A DNA stretch of 64,000 nt from Wenjunlia tyrosinilytica (GTDB lineage Bacteria > Actinomycetota > Actinomycetes > Streptomycetales > Streptomycetaceae): the NCBI RefSeq assembly GCF_014646055.1, contig NZ_BMMS01000007.1, forward strand, positions 186,001 to 250,000. The letters are read 5' to 3'. Shown here one piece after another: positions 44,061 to 52,049 of this stretch (position 1 is the first letter of the stretch; every line of letters starts with the position of its first letter). Position numbers and translations under genes: made by a program. The notes under the pieces were generated by a model, which worked only from the letters and a program-made list of their open reading frames with translations, was not told the origin of the DNA and ran no database searches.

Positions 44061-44160
44061 CGCGGTATCGGCCGACTCTGCGCGGTATCGGCCGACTCTG
44101 CGCTGTATCGGCCGACTCTGCGCCGTATCGATCGCCTCCGCGCCGTATCGATCGCCTCCG
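44061..44160. repeat. 20-bp minisatellite, five copies
   Basis: Units start at 44061, 44081, 44101, 44121 and 44141: CGCGGTATCGGCCGACTCTG with variants; the last two read CGCCGTATCGATCGCCTCCG. A partial unit precedes. The array ends about 20 bp before the stop of dapC. Confidence 0.92.
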
Positions 44161-44181
44161 CGCGCCGTACCGGCGTCCGCG

Positions 44182-45342
44182 TCAGGTCAGCCGCTCGACC
44201 GCGGCGGCCACCCTCTCGTCGGTCGCGGTGAAGGCGATGCGCACGAAGCGCTCCCCGGCGGGACCGTAGAAGTCACCGGGCGCCACCAGGATCCCCCGCT
44301 TGGACAGGTCGGCGACCGTGTCCCAGCAGGGCTCGTCACGGGTCGCCCACAGGTACAGGCTCGCCTCGGAGTACTCGATCCGGAAGCCCGCGCCCTCGAA
44401 CGCCGAGCGCAGCGCGGCGCGGCGCCGGGCGTACCGCTCGCGCTGCTCGGCCACGTGCTCCTGGTCCCCCAGCGCGGCGATCATCGCGGCCTGGACCGGG
44501 GCCGGGACGATCATCCCCGCGTGCTTGCGCACCCCCAGCAGCTCCTTGACCAGCGCCGGGTCCCCGGTGACGAAGGCCCCGCGGTAGCCCGCGAAGTTGG
44601 AGCGCTTGGAGAGCGAGTGCACGGCGAGCAGGCCGTCGTGCCCGGACGCGCCGCCCGACCTCGCGGCCGGCGTCCCCGCCGAGGGGGCGCCGCAGACGTC
44701 CGGGTGGAGCACGGAGACGGGCTCGCTGTCCCAGCCCAGCTCCACGTAGCACTCGTCGGAGACGACCAGGACGCCGTGCTCGCGCGCCCAGGAGACGATG
44801 CTCCGCAACTCGTCGGCGCTCAGCACCCGCCCGGTGGGATTGGACGGTGAGTTGAGCCAGAGGAGCTTGACCCGGGAGGGGTCCAGCGCGGCTCCGGGAT
44901 CACCCGCGGCCAGGACCTCGACGTCGTAGGTCACCGCCTCCGCCCCGGCCAGCCGGGCGCCGACCTCGTACGTCGGGTAGGCCAGACGCGGATGGGCGAC
45001 CTGGTCACCGGGCTCCAGGCCGAGCAGGGTGGGAAGCCAGGCGACGAGTTCCTTGGAGCCGATCGTCGGCAGGACCGCCGCGGGCTCGGCGCCGGTCACA
45101 CCCAGCCGCTCCCGCAGCCAGGCGGCCACGGACTCACGCAGCGCGGACGTCCCATGGGTCAGCGGGTAGCCGGGGCTGTCGGCCGCCTCGGCGAGCGCCT
45201 GCCGCACGACGGCGGGCACCGGGTCCACCGGGGTGCCGACGGACAGGTCCACGATGCCGTCGCCGTGGGCGGCGGCCGCGGCCTTGTACGGCTCGAGGCG
45301 GTCCCAGGGAAAGACAGGAAGGCGGGAGGAGACGGATGCCAC
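44182..45342 (-). CDS. dapC: Succinyldiaminopimelate transaminase
   Basis: 386 aa fold-type I PLP aminotransferase. NSPSNPTGRVL (about 165), VVSDECYVELGW and SLSKRSNFAGYR, whose Lys forms the Schiff base, are clear; the last segment (GERFVRIAFTATDERV) has the conserved Arg for the substrate carboxylate. The annotation as DapC rests on close linkage to the seven-iron ferredoxin gene, which is the usual actinobacterial pairing, and on family resemblance. GTG start with GGAG nine bases upstream. Makes N-succinyl-LL-diaminopimelate, the substrate of DapE. Confidence 0.88.
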   Translation of the reverse strand: MASVSSRLPVFPWDRLEPYKAAAAAHGDGIVDLSVGTPVDPVPAVVRQALAEAADSPGYPLTHGTSALRESVAAWLRERLGVTGAEPAAVLPTIGSKELVAWLPTLLGLEPGDQVAHPRLAYPTYEVGARLAGAEAVTYDVEVLAAGDPGAALDPSRVKLLWLNSPSNPTGRVLSADELRSIVSWAREHGVLVVSDECYVELGWDSEPVSVLHPDVCGAPSAGTPAARSGGASGHDGLLAVHSLSKRSNFAGYRGAFVTGDPALVKELLGVRKHAGMIVPAPVQAAMIAALGDQEHVAEQRERYARRRAALRSAFEGAGFRIEYSEASLYLWATRDEPCWDTVADLSKRGILVAPGDFYGPAGERFVRIAFTATDERVAAAVERLT

Positions 45343-45384
45343 GGTGCGCTTCTCCGATTGGGTGCTCAAACGGTGTGCAAACGG

Positions 45385-45432
45385 GCCGGTCCCGCAGCGG
45401 CGCACCCGGGGGCGCGGCCGTGCGGGACCGGC
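45385..45432 (-). terminator. Hairpin between fdxA and dapC
   Basis: Perfect 12-bp arms GCCGGTCCCGCA (45385-45396) and TGCGGGACCGGC (45421-45432) enclosing a GC-rich 24-base loop that can fold further. Lies 17 bp past the fdxA stop; it could end fdxA transcripts or partly separate fdxA and dapC expression. Confidence 0.7.
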
Positions 45433-45448
45433 ACGACGATGATCGCGA

Positions 45449-45772
45449 TCAGCTCTGGTTCTGCGGCGGCAGAGCGGCGATGAAGGGGTGGTCGCGCTCG
45501 ATCAGGCCGAGCTTGGAGGCACCACCGGGCGAACCGAGCTCGTCGAAGAACTCGACGTTCGCCTTGTAGTAGTCCTTCCACTCCTCCGGCGTGTCGTCTT
45601 CGTAGAAGATCGCCTCGACCGGGCAGACCGGCTCACAGGCCCCACAGTCGACGCATTCGTCCGGGTGGATGTAAAGAGCCCGGGACCCCTCGTAGATGCA
45701 GTCGACGGGGCACTCCTCGATGCATGCCTTGTCCTTGACGTCGACACAAGGCTGCGCGATGACGTAGGTCAC
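45449..45772 (-). CDS. fdxA: Seven-iron ferredoxin (3Fe-4S/4Fe-4S)
   Basis: 107 aa. Starts MTYVIAQPCVDVKDKACIEECPVDC and contains CVDCGACEPVCP, the cysteine pattern for one [3Fe-4S] and one [4Fe-4S] cluster; the C-terminal extension (EEWKDYYKANVEFFDELG) is typical of the Azotobacter/mycobacterial FdxA type. Low-potential electron carrier. GTG start with GAGGAGG about nine bases upstream. Located just upstream of dapC on the same strand. Confidence 0.95.
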   Translation of the reverse strand: MTYVIAQPCVDVKDKACIEECPVDCIYEGSRALYIHPDECVDCGACEPVCPVEAIFYEDDTPEEWKDYYKANVEFFDELGSPGGASKLGLIERDHPFIAALPPQNQS

Positions 45773-45905
45773 GCTGTCGTTCCTCCTCGGTAGGGCGCGG
45801 CGTCCGATTTGCGGCTCCGCCGCGTGGCGCGCGGGAGCGCGGCGTCGTCGATGCCCGCCCCTAGTATCGCCGTTCTTGAGCGGCACACGAACAGGAGGGG
45901 CACCC

Positions 45906-46922
45906 ATGGTTGGGGATTTCGCTCTCGGGGGACAGCTGAAAGTTCGCATTACCCCTTCTGACGTGGGAAAACGTGTTTCCGTGCGGCGGGTGACGGAGAT
46001 CGTCGGCGGCCGTCCCGTCTTCGGGGACGTCGTCGGCGTGCTCACATCGTGGGACGCTGGTGTGCTCATGATCACCCGTCGGACGGGCGAGGTCGTTCGA
46101 GTTTCCGAGGACTCACTGGTGGCGGGCAAGACTGTGCCTCGCGCTCCGGCTCGAAGGCGGGCGGGCTCGAGTGCTTCTCCGGCGGAACTTCAGCGGATCG
46201 CCGCGCGCGGCTGGCCCGCCCTCGAGAACGAGCCACTGGGCGGCTGGACACTGCGCGCGGCCTCCGGCTTCACTCGCCGGGCGAACTCGGTGCTCCCGCT
46301 GGGCGACCCCGGCCTCCCCCTGGACGAGGCGCTGGACCGGGTGGCCGACTGGTACGCGCGGCGCTCCCTTCCGGCGTATGTGCAAGTCACCACGGGCGCC
46401 GAGGGCTCGGACGAGGAGCTGGCCGCCGCCTTGGAGGAGCGCGGCTGGACCGGCGAGGCGTCGACGCTGATGCGTACGGCCCCGCTGGTGCCGCTGACCG
46501 CGATCGCCGACGACACTCGGGCGGTGCGGCTGAGCCGCGAGGTGGACGAGGCATGGCTGTCGCGCTACCACCGCACCGGCCGGCTGGGGCCGGAGGCGGC
46601 CAAGGTCCTCGGCGCGGGGCCCTCGGTGTGGCTCGCCACCGTCCCCGGCGAGGAACCGGGCCGGGCTCCCGCGGCGATCGGCCGGTGCGTGGTCGACGGG
46701 CGCTGGGCCGGTTTCGCCGCGATAGAGGTGGCGCCCGAGCACCGGCGGCGCGGACTGGGGACCGCGGTCATGGCGGCGCTGGCCGCCCGCGCCGCCGAGG
46801 AGGGGGCGGACCTGGCCTATCTCCAGGTCATGGAGGACAACGAGTCCGCGCGGGTCATGTACGACGCGATGGGCTTCACCACACACCACGCCTACCATTA
46901 CCGGCGCGCACCGCGGCCCTGA
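45906..46922 (+). CDS. GNAT family N-acetyltransferase with N-terminal beta domain
   Basis: 338 aa. The first about 75 residues form a small beta-rich module (VRITPSDVGKRVSVRRVTE ... FGDVVGVLTSWDAGVLMITRR) resembling a histone-acetyltransferase-associated Tudor-like domain. The C-terminal half is GNAT: AAIEVAPEHRRRGLGTAVM (acetyl-CoA loop) and YLQVMEDNESARVMYDAMGF. Substrate unknown. ATG 45906 has AGGAGGGG six bases upstream. TAGTAT (45862-45867) is a good -10; a TTG at 45876 in frame is a weaker start. Confidence 0.88.
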   Translation: MVGDFALGGQLKVRITPSDVGKRVSVRRVTEIVGGRPVFGDVVGVLTSWDAGVLMITRRTGEVVRVSEDSLVAGKTVPRAPARRRAGSSASPAELQRIAARGWPALENEPLGGWTLRAASGFTRRANSVLPLGDPGLPLDEALDRVADWYARRSLPAYVQVTTGAEGSDEELAAALEERGWTGEASTLMRTAPLVPLTAIADDTRAVRLSREVDEAWLSRYHRTGRLGPEAAKVLGAGPSVWLATVPGEEPGRAPAAIGRCVVDGRWAGFAAIEVAPEHRRRGLGTAVMAALAARAAEEGADLAYLQVMEDNESARVMYDAMGFTTHHAYHYRRAPRP

Positions 46923-46940
46923 GCGGGGTAGGACAGACAC

Positions 46941-47762
46941 GTGGGGACCGGGATGAGGGAGCGGTTCGCCGAGGCGGCGCGCGCCGAGTGCGTCGATCTG
47001 GGCCTGCTCTGCCTGCTCGTCGGAGCCGAGGCCGACGCCTCGCTGGACGAGGGGGGCCTGGAGTCGGCCTCGGCGGAGCTGGACCGGCTGGCCGAACGCG
47101 TCGAATCCGCCCCGGATCACGTGCGCTGGGCGGTCACCCTCGCCGAGGCCCTGGGCACCCGGGCCGGGTTCCTGGGCCGCCCCGCCGACTACCAGCGTCT
47201 GGACTCCTCGCTCCTGCACCAGGTGCTGCGCAGGCGCCGGGGTCTGCCCATCCTGCTGTCGGTGGTGTGGATGGAGGTGGGCCGCCGGGCCGGGGCCCCC
47301 GTCCACGGGGTGGCGCTGCCCGGGCACTTCGTGGTGGGGGTGGGCGATCCGGCCGGGGAGCGGGTGCTCGCCGATCCGTTCCGCGGCGGGCGGCTGATGG
47401 GTCCCGAGGACGTGGATGTGATCGTGGCGGGGGCGACGGGAGCGCCGGTGTCACCGTCGATGCTGATCCCCGCGGATCCACTGGACATCGTCCACCGGAT
47501 CCTGAACAACATCCGCGCCTGGGCCGCCGTGCGGCCCGAGCACGTCCATGTGTCCTTGTGGGCGGTCGAGTTGGCCCTGCTGCTGCCCCGGCACCCGGCG
47601 CGTCTGCGCTACGAGCGGGCGCAACTTCTGGTCAAGCGCGGCGATTTCGCCACCGCGGCCACCGAACTCGACGCGTACGCCGACCTCCTGACGCGAGTGG
47701 ACCCGCCCGCCGCGGAGACCGTCCGCCGACAGGCCCGCGCCGCCCGGGCGATGCTCAACTGA
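46941..47762 (+). CDS. SirB1/transglutaminase-like family protein
   Basis: 273 aa. Residues 25-200 match the SirB1 N-domain (transglutaminase-like, PF13369 type): YQRLDSSLLHQVLRRRRGLPI, HGVALPGHFVVGV and LADPFRGGRLM; the His and Asp of the papain-like triad are visible but a nucleophilic Cys is not evident, so it may be non-catalytic. A TPR-like helical segment follows (YERAQLLVKRGDFATAATELDAYA). The start is GTG 46941 or ATG 46953. 18 bp after the GNAT gene, probably one operon. Confidence 0.82.
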   Translation: MGTGMRERFAEAARAECVDLGLLCLLVGAEADASLDEGGLESASAELDRLAERVESAPDHVRWAVTLAEALGTRAGFLGRPADYQRLDSSLLHQVLRRRRGLPILLSVVWMEVGRRAGAPVHGVALPGHFVVGVGDPAGERVLADPFRGGRLMGPEDVDVIVAGATGAPVSPSMLIPADPLDIVHRILNNIRAWAAVRPEHVHVSLWAVELALLLPRHPARLRYERAQLLVKRGDFATAATELDAYADLLTRVDPPAAETVRRQARAARAMLN

Positions 47763-47959
47763 GCACCGGCGGCCCCACCCCGCCGGGGAACGCACCCCTT
47801 GTTGGGTGTCCCGGAGGAGGACGTGAGCACGACCGGAGACGGCGGGGTCCCCGGGCGACCTTCCCTCAGGACGAATGCCATGGGCGCGGGGCTGCCGGGG
47901 ACCACCGCTCCAGCCGGCGGCGGCTCGTCCGGCCGCGGGCTTGCGGGCGGCCGAAGCGC

Positions 47960-48022
47960 CGAACCGGCGTACTCCTCGAACCGCCGTACCCCTCGAACCG
48001 CCGTACTCCTTGAACCGCCGTG
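47960..48022. repeat. 17-bp tandem repeat, about 3.7 copies
   Basis: CGAACCGGCGTACTCCT (47960-47976), then near-identical units at 47977, 47994 and a partial at 48011, running right up to the stop codon of the peptidoglycan-binding gene. Confidence 0.9.
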
Positions 48023-50080
48023 CTACTGGGCGACGTTCTCGACCACCGCGGTCTTCGGCCCGGTCTTTCTCAGCTCGGGCTGTATGGCCGAGGCCACGTC
48101 CTGCGGGGTGACGGCCGTCTTGGTGCCGTTGCCCCGCTCCAGCAGGACGCCGTCGAAGGCGCCGCCGTAGAGCTCCTTCAGTACGGCCAGGTCGAAGTGG
48201 TACACCAGCTTGCCGTCGGGCGTCGGCTTGAGGGTGAGGAACTTCGACAGCGACTTCTCCGGGCTGAACGGCACCGAGACCCCGCCCACCTGAACGGTGA
48301 CCAGCCCGGACATCGCCGGGGTGCCCAGCTTCTGGATGGCGCGGTCGATCTCGGCCTGCGTCACCTTGGGCTGCTGCTCGGTGCTCCTGACCACGACGGG
48401 CTTGTCGGCGCCGGTGCGGGCCCGCTCGATGTAGGCCTGCCTGACCTGGCCGGCGGCGCTTCCCGCGTCCACGGCCTTGCCCGGCTTGCCGGGCACACCC
48501 ACGGGCTTGCCCGCGACGAACTTCACCATGCCGTCGCTGCGGTTGGTGCTCGTACCGCCGAGGGAGTCGAGCGCGGCCTTCAGCTTGTCGTCGTCGATCT
48601 TGAACGTGGCCGGGGCCTCACGGGTGCCGCCGAACAGCGAGCTGATCACCGAGACCGGGTTGTAGTCGCGATGGGCGACCCCGCGCACGGTCTCGGCCGT
48701 GTCGATGCCGAGCCCGGCCACGCTCGGGAGGAGGTTCTTCCTCTGTCCGCCGACATCGAGCACGATAGGCCCCGAGATGCGCTTGTTGAGGGCGCCGTCG
48801 AGCGTCCTGACCGCCTGGTCCTTGGACTTGCCGCCGATGTCGACGCCGAGCACCGTCGTGCCGTTGGGGACATCGGCGTGGTCGAGGAGCAGGCCCGCGC
48901 CGTAGGCGATGCCCCCGGCGACCACGAGACCGGCCACGGCGAGTATCACCTTCGAACGCCCGCGCGGCGCGGGGCCGGAGTCGCCCTCGTCGGCGTAGCG
49001 GTAGTCGTCGTCGGCGTCCGAGGTGTCGGGCATCCGGGGAACGGGCGGCTTGACCGCGGGAATGCCGCTCACCAGGGTGTCGCTGGACGTCGGGGCACCG
49101 CCCCCGCCGTACCCGGCGCCGGCGCCCTGCGTCTGGAACGGGGACTCGGACTGCTGCTTGCGCGGCAGCGGCGGCACCATGTCACCGGTCATCGGGCCGG
49201 TGGTCGGCCCCGAGGTCCCGGAGGCCCCGAACGAGCCGCCGGGGCCCATGGGGGCGTCGTCCTCGGGCCGGTAGACCGGGAACGGCTCGGTCGCCGGGCC
49301 GGAGCCGGCGTCCTGACCGCCGGGCCCGCCCAGGGGGCCGGGGCCGCCGGGAGCACCGGGGCCGCCCTGGGCACCGGGGCCGCCCGGACCGTAGAGGCCG
49401 GAGTGCGGTCCCGGCAGCCCGCCCGGCACCGTGCCCGTGAGCCGCTGGCCCGGCAGCGGGCCCTTGGGGGGCTGGGGCGGGGAAGGCTGCCCACCGGGGC
49501 GCGGCTGCTCGGTGAGGTACGGGATCTGCTGCTGCGGTTGCTGCGGTGCCGGTCCGGTCTGCGCGGGGGGCTGCGGGACGGAGGGCTGCTGCGGCGGCAG
49601 CCGCCGCTGGCCGGTCGTCTCCGAGGAGTCCCCCGCGCGGCCGCTCTGGTTGCCGCGGCGCGGGGCGAACCAGTCGCTGGTGGTGTCGATGGGCGGCTCC
49701 TGCTCGGGGGCCGCGGGCGCCGGGGGGGCGGACGGAGCCGCGTTCTGCCCGGGGAAGTCCCAGCCCGGAGGCATGGCGGTCGTCGCGGTGGACTCGTCCG
49801 CCCCGGACGCGGCGGGGGACGGCGAGCCGCCCTCGGTGGCCCCGTTCACGGGGGTGCGCACGACGACGGGCGGGATCGGCCGTGAACCCGGGATGTTGAT
49901 CTTCACGCGGGTGGTCAGCGTGGTCTCGGTCCTGGGCTCTTCGGGAGCGCTGTCGCCCGTCGGCGGGGCCGGGGGCTGCTGATTGCGGCTGCCGTAGGGC
50001 GGGGTGCCGGACGGGTAGGCGGAACCGCCCCCGCGCCCTCCGTCCTGCGGGTATGGCGAACTGTCAGTTTCACGGCTCAA
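48023..50080 (-). CDS. Membrane protein with extracytoplasmic peptidoglycan-binding domains (YoaR/VanW-related)
   Basis: 685 aa. Residues 1-370 are a Pro/Gly/Gln-rich cytoplasmic region. A membrane helix (about 377-398, VILAVAGLVVAGGIAYGAGLLL) precedes two PG_binding_4-like repeats: GVDIGGKSKDQAVRTLDGAL and the region ending FSPEKSLSKFLTLKPTPDG. The VanW domain that usually follows in YoaR is absent; the protein ends TAVVENVAQ. Probably cell-wall associated. TTG start, accepted because GGGAGAA is eight bases upstream and the next ATG is far inside. Confidence 0.82.
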   Translation of the reverse strand: MSRETDSSPYPQDGGRGGGSAYPSGTPPYGSRNQQPPAPPTGDSAPEEPRTETTLTTRVKINIPGSRPIPPVVVRTPVNGATEGGSPSPAASGADESTATTAMPPGWDFPGQNAAPSAPPAPAAPEQEPPIDTTSDWFAPRRGNQSGRAGDSSETTGQRRLPPQQPSVPQPPAQTGPAPQQPQQQIPYLTEQPRPGGQPSPPQPPKGPLPGQRLTGTVPGGLPGPHSGLYGPGGPGAQGGPGAPGGPGPLGGPGGQDAGSGPATEPFPVYRPEDDAPMGPGGSFGASGTSGPTTGPMTGDMVPPLPRKQQSESPFQTQGAGAGYGGGGAPTSSDTLVSGIPAVKPPVPRMPDTSDADDDYRYADEGDSGPAPRGRSKVILAVAGLVVAGGIAYGAGLLLDHADVPNGTTVLGVDIGGKSKDQAVRTLDGALNKRISGPIVLDVGGQRKNLLPSVAGLGIDTAETVRGVAHRDYNPVSVISSLFGGTREAPATFKIDDDKLKAALDSLGGTSTNRSDGMVKFVAGKPVGVPGKPGKAVDAGSAAGQVRQAYIERARTGADKPVVVRSTEQQPKVTQAEIDRAIQKLGTPAMSGLVTVQVGGVSVPFSPEKSLSKFLTLKPTPDGKLVYHFDLAVLKELYGGAFDGVLLERGNGTKTAVTPQDVASAIQPELRKTGPKTAVVENVAQ

Positions 50081-50290
50081 TGCAAGTTCTCCCGGTTCGC
50101 GTCTCCGCCCTCACGGCAAACTGCGGGCGGCTCGCCGGTCACAACCCGGCGTCCTCGCGGGCGCATCCGGGGGCGGATGCGGAACGCCATCGTCGGCGCC
50201 CTGCCGAGTTGCGCGAACCACCTTACTGGGCACAGCCGTCTCATGGCCCTGAACAAAAAACCCGCTTCGGTCCTGATTGCGTGTGCTTTG

Positions 50291-50707
50291 TTACCTGCCC
50301 TTCCTCCCCTGGCCGCGGGGCGGCAGTTGGGGCAAAGTGGCGGACATCACGCCCGCGGTGGCCCCGATGAGCAGAAACAGGTAGGGGCCGAAGTCCACGG
50401 GGAAGGCGGCGTCGCCCTCCGGCCTGGTCATGGTGAGCGCGATCACGGACAGCAGCCAGGCCGCCGCGGGCACGCCGGCGCCCGCCCTCGTCCCGGTCAG
50501 CCTCGTCCCGCCGTAGAACAGCGCCGCGCAGCCCCCGAGGGCCAGCAGGAGGCCGAAGGGGAACCAGCCGCCCTGCACCAGCGCCCCGGCCGCCGCCACC
50601 AGCACCCCGAGCACGGCGAGCGCCGCGTAGACGGCCCCGCGGGCCACGTTCCCAGCCACATGTCCAGTCGCGTTTCCAGCCGCGTTTCCAGCCATGGTCC
50701 GGCTCAC
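50291..50707 (-). CDS. DUF6113-type small membrane protein
   Basis: 138 aa with four hydrophobic segments (from [20 protein letters not shown] to [17 protein letters not shown]). GTG 50707 overlaps the mshB stop as GTGA and gives [15 protein letters not shown] 50695 is the alternative. The translational coupling suggests co-expression with mshB. Function unknown. Confidence 0.82.
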   Translation of the reverse strand: MSRTMAGNAAGNATGHVAGNVARGAVYAALAVLGVLVAAAGALVQGGWFPFGLLLALGGCAALFYGGTRLTGTRAGAGVPAAAWLLSVIALTMTRPEGDAAFPVDFGPYLFLLIGATAGVMSATLPQLPPRGQGRKGR

Positions 50708-51591
50708 ACCCCGAGCCCGGCGAACAGGTCGTCCTCGAGCGCCTCGGACCCGCGTTTCCCACGCACCAGTTTGTAGAACTCGAGCGCGGGAAGCGGCTGT
50801 CCGAGGTCGTTGGAGAGCGCGAAGAACGGGCCGTCGACGGCGATCTGCGTGACATGCGCCCGCATCGCCGCCGCCTTGTGCTCGGCGTAGTCCGCCCCGT
50901 CGACGGCCGCGGTCACCTCGCTGTCGGGGACGACTCCGGGGACGTCGTCGGCGGAGGCGATACCGGGGAAGGGGATCTCCTTGCCGGCCTGGCGCAGCCG
51001 CTCGAAGCCCTCCTCGATGAAGGAGCGCGGCATGCAGTTCCAGTAGACCTTGGCCACTTCGTGGGCGCCGCCGAGGTCGTGGCGGTACTCCACGTCGGCC
51101 GCGAGCTCCACCCCGCGCATGGCGATCTGGTGGGCCCGGATGTGGTCGGGGTGGCCGTAGCCGCCGTTGGGGTCGTACGTGACCACAACCTGCGGACGAA
51201 CCTCTCGCAGAATCTCCACAAGGTAGGGCGCCGCCTCGTCCACCGGGGTCTGCCACAGGCAGCCGGGGCGCTCGTTCTGCTCCACACCCATCATCCCGGA
51301 GTCGCGGAAGCGTCCGGGGCCGCCGAGGAAGCGGTGGTCGGTGACGCCGAGCTCCCGCATGGCGTCGGCGAGTTCGCCGACGCGGTGCTGCCCGAGGGTG
51401 TCGTCGCGGTCGGGGCCGATGTGGGCGAGCTCGGGCGGGATGACTTCGCCCTCCTCGCCGAGAGTGCACGTCACCAGGGTGACTCCCGCGCCCTCGGCGG
51501 CGTACTTGGCCATGGTGGCGCCGTTGCCGATGGACTCGTCGTCGGGGTGGGCGTGCACAAGCAGAAGACGTCTGGCGGGCAGTTCGGTCAT
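50704..51591 (-). CDS. mshB: N-acetyl-1-D-myo-inositol-2-amino-2-deoxy-alpha-D-glucopyranoside deacetylase
   Basis: 295 aa LmbE-family zinc deacetylase. HAHPDDES at 13-20 supplies His, Asp and the catalytic Asp/Glu; [14 protein letters not shown] supplies the third zinc His. Length and motifs match MshB, which removes acetate from GlcNAc-inositol in mycothiol synthesis. TAATCT (51599-51604) lies seven bases before the ATG with no ribosome site, so leaderless. Two direct TACGTGGGCG copies lie further upstream (51603-51625) and may be a regulatory element. Confidence 0.93.
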   Translation of the reverse strand: MTELPARRLLLVHAHPDDESIGNGATMAKYAAEGAGVTLVTCTLGEEGEVIPPELAHIGPDRDDTLGQHRVGELADAMRELGVTDHRFLGGPGRFRDSGMMGVEQNERPGCLWQTPVDEAAPYLVEILREVRPQVVVTYDPNGGYGHPDHIRAHQIAMRGVELAADVEYRHDLGGAHEVAKVYWNCMPRSFIEEGFERLRQAGKEIPFPGIASADDVPGVVPDSEVTAAVDGADYAEHKAAAMRAHVTQIAVDGPFFALSNDLGQPLPALEFYKLVRGKRGSEALEDDLFAGLGV

Positions 51592-51696
51592 GCGCCCAAG
51601 ATTACGTGGGCGAGACTACGTGGGCGCGACCCACCGGGGCGGACCGCCCGCCCAGGTCACGCCCCCGCCGCGCCCGATCCCGGCCGGGCCGCTCCG

Positions 51697-51891
51697 TCAG
51701 AGCTTGAGGTCCCCGATCATCTGCACCACGTTGTCGTTGAAGTTCTTGATCGTCGGCGCCAGTGTGGAGCTGGCGAGGTAGAAGCCCAGCAGGACGCAGA
51801 CGACCGCGTGACCCCCCTTGAGCCCGCTCTTCTTCACGAGCATGAAGACGATGATCAGCAGCAGCACCGCCACCGAGATCGAAAGTGCCAC
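51697..51891 (-). CDS. Small membrane protein, 64 aa
   Basis: GTG start, MALSISVAVLLLIIVFMLVKK, with GGAGG ten bases upstream. One or two hydrophobic helices (3-18 and 27-45), ending VVQMIGDLKL. No family recognised. Divergent from the S9 peptidase gene across a 158-bp gap. Confidence 0.75.
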   Translation of the reverse strand: MALSISVAVLLLIIVFMLVKKSGLKGGHAVVCVLLGFYLASSTLAPTIKNFNDNVVQMIGDLKL

Positions 51892-51978
51892 GGCGGTTCA
51901 CCTCCAGGGTTCTTGGGTCCGGACGGTCGTCCTGCGGGTCATACCCAGATCGTAAGTTGGGGATCACGGGTCATGAGA

Positions 51979-52004
51979 ATGCATATGCCGGTGCATGGAT
52001 GCAC
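51979..52004. promoter_or_regulatory. TGCAT-rich operator candidate (ARG-box-like)
   Basis: ATGCAT (51979-51984), GCATATGC (51981-51988), GTGCAT (51991-51996) and ATGCAC (51999-52004) are packed in 26 bases; the last two form an inverted repeat around GG. The layout recalls Streptomyces arginine-repressor boxes. It lies in the divergent gap between the 64-aa protein and the S9 peptidase. Confidence 0.4.
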
Positions 52005-52049
52005 GCGGGGGCGCACACCCTTTCGTTCTGGTCTGCGTAGGCTCGGCGC

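Noticed and set aside
44061-44160. Regular 20-bp repeats considered as a CRISPR array
   Set aside because: Units are directly abutting with no unique spacers and no cas genes are nearby.
45876-45905. TTG start ten codons upstream of the GNAT gene
   Set aside because: It lies eight bases from a good -10, but the ATG at 45906 has a much better ribosome site.
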